Source: JBKJZO01 sp046715235
GTDB taxonomy: Bacteria; Actinomycetota; Actinomycetes; BP-191
Length of the DNA: 19,182 bases
Direction of reading: 5' to 3'
NCBI GenBank assembly: GCA_046715235.1
Contig: JBKJZO010000020.1
Location: 1 to 19,182 of the forward strand
Shown: positions 13,713-19,182 of the stretch, one piece after another
Numbering within the stretch: position 1 is the stretch's first letter
How the letters are laid out: every line of letters begins with the position of its first letter
Notes under the pieces: model-generated
Seen by the model: only the letters and a program-made list of their open reading frames with translations
Database searches by the model: none
Told to the model about the DNA's origin: nothing
Made by a program: the position numbers and the translations under genes

Positions 13713-16265
13713 CTATGCCGTCGCGATGGCCTTGAGCACGTCGAGCTTGGCGGCTCGCCGAGCCGGCAGGATCGCGGCTATCACCCCTGCCAATGCGGCG
13801 ATGACCGTGATCACAGCGAGCTGTCCTACCGGGATCGTCAGGGTGTTGAAGCCCTCGTCGGCGAGCGCCTCGACCACGGCCCAGCCGAAGAACACACCGA
13901 TGACCAAACCGAGCAGCGTCCCGATTAAGGCGATGATCACCGACTCGTAGCGGACCGTTGAGCGCAGCTGTGCCCTGGTCATGCCCACGGCTCGAAGCAG
14001 GCCGAGCTCGCGGGTTCGCTCGAAGACCGACAGAGCCAGCGTGTTCGCGATGCCCATCAACGCGATGATCACTGCCAGCGCGAGCAGCACGAAGACGAGA
14101 TTCAGGAAAGTGTCGATCTCGTTGCTGACGGAGGCCTTGTACTGCGTCTGGTCCTGCACCTCTGCAGTCGGGTATGGCTGCACCGCCTTCGTCAGTGCCG
14201 CCCGGCCTGCCTCCGCGCTGACCCCGTCCTTCAACGCAACGAACACATAGGAGTCGAACGTGTTGGCAACATTCGCCTCCAGCGTGTCGACGCCCACGAA
14301 CGTCGTCGAACCCTGCAGTGCGTCGTTGTTCGTATAGATGGCGGCAACCCTCAACTGCTGCTCACCGGTCGAGACGAATTTCACGGAAACCGCGTCGCCG
14401 ATCTTCCAGCCCTTGTCCTTCGCCTTCTCGTCGTGGACGGCGATCGTGCCTTTCTGGAGATCGGCCAGGCTTCCCTCGATCACTCCGATGTCGAAGAGTT
14501 GGTCGATCGAGTCGGGGTTGGTCGCAAGCAGGAAGTCCTGCTTGCTGTCGAGTTCGACCGGAGCGATCCGGAAACTGCTCACCGCACCGATCTCGGGCAG
14601 GGTACGCAGCTGCTGCGCGAACACCGGCGAGAGGCCGCCGAAGCCGAAGTTCCTCGTCGCGACTATGAAGTCACTCGAGACCGTCTTGTCGACGCTCTGG
14701 TTGACCGACTCCTTGACCGATGACGCGACGATGGTGATCCAGCTCACGATCCCTACACCGATCATGAGCGCTGCCGCGGTCGCTGCAGTTCGTTTGGGGT
14801 TGCGCATCGCGTTCTCCCGCGCGAGATTCCCCGATACGCCGCGCAGACGTGGCAACGGAGCACCGATCACACGGCTCAACGGTCCGGCGAAAACAGGCCC
14901 AAGGATCGTGACGCCGACGAAGACGATGGCCGCCCCGAAGCCGACCGAGTACGCCGCTCTGTCACCGCCACGGAAGAGGCCGTTCGCGAGCGCCGCCGCA
15001 CCGATACCCGTGACTACGATGCCAACCGCGCTGCGCGCCCTCGAACGGTGTGAAGTGTCGAGGGCGAAATCTCGCATTGCGGCGATCGGCGGCACCTTGG
15101 CTGCCTTTCGTGCCGGGAAGACCGCTGACACCAAGCTGACGACTGTCCCGATGAGCAGCGACACCACCACGGTCTGTCCGGTGACGACGATGCCGCCGGC
15201 GGGAATGTCGATGCCGAAACCCGCCAGCAACGCTTTAAGGCCTGCGGCGACGCCGATGCCGGCCACGAGGCCGGCGATCCCAGCGATGAGGCCGACGACC
15301 AACGACTCGAACAGGACGGCTCCCAGCACCTGACGCCGGCTCGCGCCGATCGCCCGCAGCAGGGCCATCTCCCTACTGCGCTGCGCCACGATGATCGAGA
15401 ACGTGTTGTAGATGATGAACGCGCCAACGAACACCGCGATTCCGGCGAAGATCAACAGGAAGATGTTGAAGAAGCTCAACTGTTCCTTGATCGCGCTCTG
15501 GGTCTCCTCGGTTATCTCGGCACCGGTGAGAGCTTCGGCCCCGTCCGGCACTTCAGCGGCGAGCCTGTCGCGCAACTCGGCCTGCGAGACGCCGTCCTTC
15601 GCGGCGAAGAGCATCTGGTCAAACTTGCCCTCCTCGCCGACTAGCGCCTGCGCCCGGCTAACGGTGAACATCGCGAACGTGGCCCCGCCAGGGCTGTCCG
15701 CGTCGCCGAACTTCGCGATGCCGACAACGTCGACTTCGACTGGTTCGCGCTGTGTCAACACCTTGACCCGGTCGCCCACTCCGACGTTCGCCTGGTCGGC
15801 CGCACCCTTGTCGAGAACGACCTCGTTGTCTGCGGCCGGGGGACGGCCTTCGGCGAGATTGAAGGGATTGAGTACTCCGCTGTCGATCCAGCTCGACCCG
15901 AAGGTGGGCGGACCTTGGCCGGGATTGCCGATAACCTTGTCGTCCTTGCCGACGAGCTGCGCGTAGCCCTCCACGTAGCCCTGGGCTTCCGCGACACCGT
16001 CGACCTTCCTCAGTTCATCGAGAGCTCCGGACTCGACGCGCGGTCGCTGGTCACCGAACTGCGACGACTCGACGGCGGTCTTGCCCCGGACGACGGCGTC
16101 CGTGCTGACATAGACGTCGGCGAAGAGCTGGTCGAACGTCTTTCCGATGGTGTCGGTCAGCACGAGCGTTCCGGCGGTGAAAGCGACGCCAAGAAGCACG
16201 GCTAGCGAAGTGGTGAGTAGGCGCAGCTTGCGCGCCAGCATGGTCTTGATCGCAGTCCGCAACAT
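13713..16265 (-). CDS. ABC transporter permease, FtsX/MacB type, duplicated core
   Basis: An 850-residue inner-membrane protein. It starts with a membrane segment (15-37, after a basic LARKLRLL), has a large extracytoplasmic domain (about 38-262), a first FtsX core (about 267-392: helices 264-292, 316-345, 365-384, closing with PARKAAK), two or three extra helices (413-430, 438-461, 494-517), a second outer domain (about 518-718), and a second FtsX core (722-842: helices 720-746, 773-797, 814-834, closing with PARRAAK). About ten helices with two repeats are typical of the long permeases that pair with one MacB/LolD-like ATPase and act in lipoprotein, peptide or drug export rather than import. 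ATG 16265 is five bases after the ATPase stop, so the two form one unit. Substrate unknown. Confidence 0.93.
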   Translation of the reverse strand: MLRTAIKTMLARKLRLLTTSLAVLLGVAFTAGTLVLTDTIGKTFDQLFADVYVSTDAVVRGKTAVESSQFGDQRPRVESGALDELRKVDGVAEAQGYVEGYAQLVGKDDKVIGNPGQGPPTFGSSWIDSGVLNPFNLAEGRPPAADNEVVLDKGAADQANVGVGDRVKVLTQREPVEVDVVGIAKFGDADSPGGATFAMFTVSRAQALVGEEGKFDQMLFAAKDGVSQAELRDRLAAEVPDGAEALTGAEITEETQSAIKEQLSFFNIFLLIFAGIAVFVGAFIIYNTFSIIVAQRSREMALLRAIGASRRQVLGAVLFESLVVGLIAGIAGLVAGIGVAAGLKALLAGFGIDIPAGGIVVTGQTVVVSLLIGTVVSLVSAVFPARKAAKVPPIAAMRDFALDTSHRSRARSAVGIVVTGIGAAALANGLFRGGDRAAYSVGFGAAIVFVGVTILGPVFAGPLSRVIGAPLPRLRGVSGNLARENAMRNPKRTAATAAALMIGVGIVSWITIVASSVKESVNQSVDKTVSSDFIVATRNFGFGGLSPVFAQQLRTLPEIGAVSSFRIAPVELDSKQDFLLATNPDSIDQLFDIGVIEGSLADLQKGTIAVHDEKAKDKGWKIGDAVSVKFVSTGEQQLRVAAIYTNNDALQGSTTFVGVDTLEANVANTFDSYVFVALKDGVSAEAGRAALTKAVQPYPTAEVQDQTQYKASVSNEIDTFLNLVFVLLALAVIIALMGIANTLALSVFERTRELGLLRAVGMTRAQLRSTVRYESVIIALIGTLLGLVIGVFFGWAVVEALADEGFNTLTIPVGQLAVITVIAALAGVIAAILPARRAAKLDVLKAIATA

Positions 16266-16270
16266 GGCTG

Positions 16271-17041
16271 CTAGCCCTCCAGCGTCTTGATGCGGTCGAG
16301 GACTCGCTCAGGTGTCGGGGCAGCCATCTCGTCGACGATTCGGCCGTCATTGAGGAAGACGACGCGGCCGGCGTACGACGCCGCGACCGGGTCGTGGGTG
16401 ACCATCACGATCGTCTGGCCGAGCTCTGCCACCGCGCGCCGCATGAAGGAAAGGATCTCGGCGCCCGCGTGGGAGTCGAGGTTTCCTGTCGGCTCGTCAG
16501 CGAAGATGATCTCGGGCCGGCTGCCGAGCGCGCGCGCGACTGCTACTCGCTGCTGTTGACCTCCGGAGAGCTCGCTCGGGTGGTGCTTGAGACGGTCGTG
16601 CAGCCCGACGGTCTTGACGACCATGTCGAGCCACTCCTGGTCGGGCTTGCGACCGGCCAGGGCTCCAGGAAGCGTGATGTTTTCCAAAGCCGTCAGCGTC
16701 GGCACGAGGTTGAACGCCTGGAAGATGAAGCCGACTTTGTCACGCCGGAGCTGTGTCAGGGCCCTGTCTTTCAGCGAAGTCAGGTCGACGTCACCGATCA
16801 GGACGCGGCCGCTGGTCACGCTGTCGAGCCCGGCGACGCAGTGCATCAGCGTGGACTTGCCCGAACCGGACGGCCCCATGATCGCCGTGAACTGGCCGGT
16901 CGGGAAGTCGAGAGAGACACGATCCAGCGCCACGACCCGCGTGTCGCCCTCTCCGTACGTCTTGGTCACTTCGATCGCTCTAGCGGCCATCGCGGATGTT
17001 TGCGACTGCATGGTGTTCGGCTGCGCTGCCGGTGTGCTCAC
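16271..17041 (-). CDS. ABC transporter ATP-binding protein, MacB/LolD type
   Basis: A 256-residue nucleotide-binding subunit powering the adjacent permease. All motifs are intact: Walker A GPSGSGKST (56-64), Q-loop Q108 in FIFQAFNLVPTLTALENI, signature LSGGQQQR (158-165), Walker B IIFADEPTGNLD with E183, and switch H216 in VTHDP. The NLVPTLTALEN segment is characteristic of the MacB/LolD/FtsE exporter branch. The start is GTG 17041, set by AAGGAG five bases before; ATG at residue 11 or 18 remains possible since the first 20 residues are low-complexity. It lies downstream of the two-component genes in the same direction, separated by a hairpin, so it probably has its own promoter, perhaps controlled by the regulator. 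Confidence 0.95.
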   Translation of the reverse strand: MSTPAAQPNTMQSQTSAMAARAIEVTKTYGEGDTRVVALDRVSLDFPTGQFTAIMGPSGSGKSTLMHCVAGLDSVTSGRVLIGDVDLTSLKDRALTQLRRDKVGFIFQAFNLVPTLTALENITLPGALAGRKPDQEWLDMVVKTVGLHDRLKHHPSELSGGQQQRVAVARALGSRPEIIFADEPTGNLDSHAGAEILSFMRRAVAELGQTIVMVTHDPVAASYAGRVVFLNDGRIVDEMAAPTPERVLDRIKTLEG

Positions 17042-17046
17042 GGGTT

Positions 17047-17052
17047 CTCCTT
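17047..17052 (-). promoter_or_regulatory. Ribosome binding site of the ABC ATPase gene
   Basis: AAGGAG on the minus strand, five bases before GTG 17041. It is the strongest Shine-Dalgarno on the minus strand and decides the GTG start. Confidence 0.75.
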
Positions 17053-17076
17053 GGTAGGGACCTTCGGGTTTTCACG

Positions 17077-17107
17077 ACGCTAGCGATCCGGACAAATGAG
17101 AACGTCC
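17077..17107 (-). promoter_or_regulatory. Candidate promoter/operator region of the ABC operon
   Basis: A TAGCGT -10-like box (17082-17077, minus strand) would start transcription about 30 bases before the GTG. Just upstream, GGAC at 17090-17093 and GTCC at 17104-17107 form an interrupted inverted repeat over the -35 region. No good -35 hexamer is visible, which would fit activation by the neighbouring response regulator; this is inference. Confidence 0.3.
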
Positions 17108-17152
17108 ACCGGGTTGGTGATTTCGGTGTGGCCCTCAGGGACGAGCCGGTGA

Positions 17153-17184
17153 CCTGCTCGCCTCATCCTCAAGGAGGAGGCAGG
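17153..17184 (-). terminator. Hairpin after the response-regulator gene
   Basis: On the minus strand CCTGC (17184-17180) pairs with GCAGG (17157-17153), and inside it a seven-base stem with one mismatch (17179-17173 with 17168-17162) closes a TTGA loop. It begins six bases after the regulator stop. No U-tract follows. It probably limits read-through from the two-component genes into the ABC operon. Confidence 0.5.
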
Positions 17185-17189
17185 CAGAA

Positions 17190-17858
17190 TCAGGACGCGC
17201 CGGGGTGAACCAGGCCTACCTCATAGGCCAGCACGACGGCTTGGACCCGGTCGCGCAGACCCAGCTTCATCAGCACGTGCCCCACGTGCGTCTTGACCGT
17301 CGTTTCGCTCACGAAGAGCTCTGCGGCGATCTCGCTGTTGGACATCCCGCGCGCCATCAGCTTCAGGACCTCGAGCTCTCGCTCGGTGAGGCTCGTCAGA
17401 GCGCCCGGGTCTGGGACTGCGTCGCCGGGAAGGTGCCGTGCGAAGCGGTCGAGCAGCCTGCGGGTGACCGATGGCGCCACGACGGCGTCGCCGGCCGCCA
17501 CCACCCGGATGGCATCGACGAGGTGTTCCGCAGGCACGTCCTTGAGGAGAAAGCCGCTTGCGCCTGCGCGCAGCGCCTCGAGGACGTACTCGTCGTGGTC
17601 GAACGTCGTCAGGATCAGCACCTTGACCGGGCTGGCCACGCCAGGCGCCGACAACTGGCGAGTCGCCTCGACGCCGTCCATGACCGGCATCCGGACATCC
17701 ATCAGTACGACGTCGGGGGAGCACTCACGCGCCAGCGCGACTCCTTGCGCACCGTCGGCAGCTTCGCCGACCACGACGATGTCATCCTCGCTCTCGAGGA
17801 TCATCCGGAAGCCGGTGCGCAGCAGCGGCTGATCGTCGACCAGGAGAACCTTGATCAT
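17190..17858 (-). CDS. Two-component response regulator, NarL/LuxR type
   Basis: A 222-residue DNA-binding regulator. The receiver domain has the acidic pair D8/D9 (LLVDDQ), phospho-acceptor D54 (VVLMDVRMPVMDG), the T84/T85 switch (LILTTFD) and K106 (FLLKDVPAE). A linker leads to the LuxR-type helix-turn-helix at about 155-212, with LTERELEVLKLMARGMSNSEIA and the recognition helix region SETTVKTHVGHVLMKLGLRDR. This is the NarL/FixJ class that pairs with HisKA_3 kinases. ATG 17858 overlaps the kinase stop (TGATG), so the pair is translationally coupled; a TTG one codon earlier is the alternative. The next genes in the same direction encode an ABC exporter, its probable target. Confidence 0.95.
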   Translation of the reverse strand: MIKVLLVDDQPLLRTGFRMILESEDDIVVVGEAADGAQGVALARECSPDVVLMDVRMPVMDGVEATRQLSAPGVASPVKVLILTTFDHDEYVLEALRAGASGFLLKDVPAEHLVDAIRVVAAGDAVVAPSVTRRLLDRFARHLPGDAVPDPGALTSLTERELEVLKLMARGMSNSEIAAELFVSETTVKTHVGHVLMKLGLRDRVQAVVLAYEVGLVHPGAS

Positions 17859-19108
17859 CAAGCGTCCGGACCGAGCGGGAGGATGGCAACGACCTCGTAG
17901 CCGCCGCCGCGGCGAGGTCCGGCCCGAAGCTGCCCTCCGTAGAGCGTGACGCGCTCCCGCATGCCCGCGATCCCGTGCCCGTTCGCGCCGCCGTTACTGC
18001 CGGCCTGAGCGAGAGCGGTCGCCGATCCACGTCCGTTGTCGCGCACGCTCACCTCGAGCGCGTCGTCGGCGTACCGCAGGACGACTTCGGCCGTCGCGGG
18101 GCCTGCATGCTTCAGAGCGTTGGTGAGTGCTTCCTGCACGATCCGGTACGCCGACAGGTCGACGCCCGCGCTGAGCTGGTAAGGCACCCCCTCGACCTTG
18201 ACGTCAACCGGCAGCCCCGCGGTGCGCACGGTCTGCACAAGGTCGTCGAGTCGGGCGACGCCCGGCTGAGGAGCACGCGAGTCGGTCGCCTCGTCGTCGG
18301 TTCGCAGCACGCCGAGCAGCCGGCGCATCTCGCCGAGCGCATCCCGGCCAGTCGACTCGATCGACTCCAGGACGTCGCGCACCCGCTCAGGATCGCGGCC
18401 GAAGGTGCGCCGGGCGCCGCCGGCCTGGACGACCATCACGCTCACGTTGTGGGCGACGACATCGTGCAGCTCGCGAGCGATGCGGGACCGCTCCTCAGCG
18501 ACGGCGCGGGCGGCGTTCTGCTCGCGCTCGGCTTCGAGCCGGGAGGCCTTCTGCTCGAGCTCGGCGACGTAGCGGCGTCGGGTCTGCAGGTTGTCGCCAA
18601 GGGCCCAGGCCGTGATGAACACGATGAAATTCGTGGCGAACAGGTCAACCGTGAGGTCGTACGACGCGAGCAGCAGGGCGGTTAGCGTCCCGGCGAGTGT
18701 GATGCCGAGCGCGATCTTCGACTCCACGCGGTTGCAATGGGCGGCGACGGAGTACAGCGCGATCAGCACGCTGATGCCGCCGAGGGCGGCCGCGTAGTTG
18801 GTGCCGCTGAGCAGGATCGAGAACGTACCCACGATGCCGATGACGACGAGCGGCGCCTTACGCCGCCAGGCCAGCGGGATGGTGGCCGCGAGCACGATGA
18901 TTACGCCCAATGCGTCGGCATCGCGGTAGTCGATGCCCTGCGGCCGGTTCTCCGGCAGGTCGCCCCACCACAGCGACGGGATCGACAACGCGGCGAGCAC
19001 GGCGGCAAGCAACAGGTCCGCGACGAACGGGTGCGCGCGCAGCCAGGCGACGGGTGAGAGCCGCGAGAGAGATGACCGGAGATCACGCACGGTGTGCACG
19101 GTACGCAA
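17858..19108 (-). CDS. Two-component sensor histidine kinase, HisKA_3 type
   Basis: A 416-residue membrane kinase of the DesK/NarX-like family. Six predicted membrane helices occupy about residues 29-170 with short loops and no large sensor domain, so it likely senses the membrane itself or a membrane-bound signal. A coiled-coil-like stretch (VAELEQKASRLEAEREQNAA) leads to the HisKA_3 box ERSRIARELHDVVAHNVSVM with phospho-acceptor H215. The ATPase part has the N box N330 (VQEALTNALKHAG), VRDNGRG (357-361) and GHGIAGMRERV. The start is uncertain: TTG 19108 is given, but GTG at 19099 or 19090 would also work, and the frame stays open into the terminal G run, so the true start could lie further upstream. 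Confidence 0.9.
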   Translation of the reverse strand: MRTVHTVRDLRSSLSRLSPVAWLRAHPFVADLLLAAVLAALSIPSLWWGDLPENRPQGIDYRDADALGVIIVLAATIPLAWRRKAPLVVIGIVGTFSILLSGTNYAAALGGISVLIALYSVAAHCNRVESKIALGITLAGTLTALLLASYDLTVDLFATNFIVFITAWALGDNLQTRRRYVAELEQKASRLEAEREQNAARAVAEERSRIARELHDVVAHNVSVMVVQAGGARRTFGRDPERVRDVLESIESTGRDALGEMRRLLGVLRTDDEATDSRAPQPGVARLDDLVQTVRTAGLPVDVKVEGVPYQLSAGVDLSAYRIVQEALTNALKHAGPATAEVVLRYADDALEVSVRDNGRGSATALAQAGSNGGANGHGIAGMRERVTLYGGQLRAGPRRGGGYEVVAILPLGPDA

Positions 19109-19156
19109 CAGCTCGCCGTACGGCGTCGTGCTTGCGCAGGAATCGCCGCCGCAACA

Positions 19157-19182
19157 GGGGGGGGGGGGGGGGGGGGGGGGGG
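19157..19182. other. 26-base G homopolymer at the sequence end, probable artefact
   Basis: The window ends in 26 consecutive G, directly after normal coding-like sequence. Such a run is not expected as genomic sequence here and is typical of no-signal base calls (two-colour sequencing) carried into a contig end. Bases close to it should be treated with caution. Confidence 0.8.

Noticed and set aside
17205..17900. 231-residue plus-strand frame antisense to the response regulator
   Set aside because: Shadow frame: the minus strand encodes an intact receiver and LuxR-type domain, and the antisense has no domain.

Overview
This window is from a high-GC actinobacterium (Actinomycetota), probably a contig end. 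The evidence is mshC (the mycothiol-specific cysteine ligase), the actinobacterial MSMEG_4193-type phosphatase / DUF3090 / SCO1664-type kinase-like trio, GTG and TTG starts, and promoters whose -10 box sits directly in front of an ATG. I cannot fix the genus. The last 26 bases are an unbroken G run that looks like a sequencing or assembly artefact.

Layout. (1) Positions 1-3775, plus strand: the 3' end of uppP, a histidine-phosphatase gene, a DUF3090 gene, a PI3/4-kinase-like gene and mshC, tightly packed. As I recall, this order is conserved with the Rv2136c-Rv2130c region of Mycobacterium tuberculosis and the SCO1663-1666 region of Streptomyces. (2) Positions 3794-7682, minus strand: a three-gene operon of type IV minor prepilins (PilV-like, PilW-like, PilX-like), coupled by 4-base overlap or near-overlap, with a 175-base leader that can form hairpins. 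(3) 7858-8709, minus: a PAC2-family protein; divergent from it, 8823-12326, plus: cobalamin-dependent methionine synthase metH, coupled by ATGA overlap to a HAD phosphatase (12323-13015). (4) 13075-13509, plus: a group 1 truncated haemoglobin with its own clear promoter and a near-perfect 20-base dyad upstream. (5) 13713-19108, minus: a two-component system (histidine kinase and LuxR-type regulator) followed by a MacB/LolD-type ABC ATPase and a large FtsX-type permease, a typical sense-and-export module. Tail-to-tail genes are separated by a strong hairpin.

How it fits together. The left part is conserved housekeeping: undecaprenyl phosphate recycling, mycothiol synthesis and methionine synthesis. 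The pilin operon is an accessory block lying between mshC and the PAC2/metH pair; it supplies tip or minor pilins but no assembly ATPase, platform protein or prepilin peptidase is in the window, so the machinery must lie elsewhere. The right part is an envelope-stress or export module next to a globin.

I found no tRNA, rRNA, CRISPR array, insertion sequence or phage gene, and no stretch over 300 bases without a gene. Nothing here is clearly a new defence or biosynthetic system. The most interesting points are the dyad in front of the globin, the structured pilin-operon leader, the cysteine-rich minor pilins and the probable leaderless transcripts.
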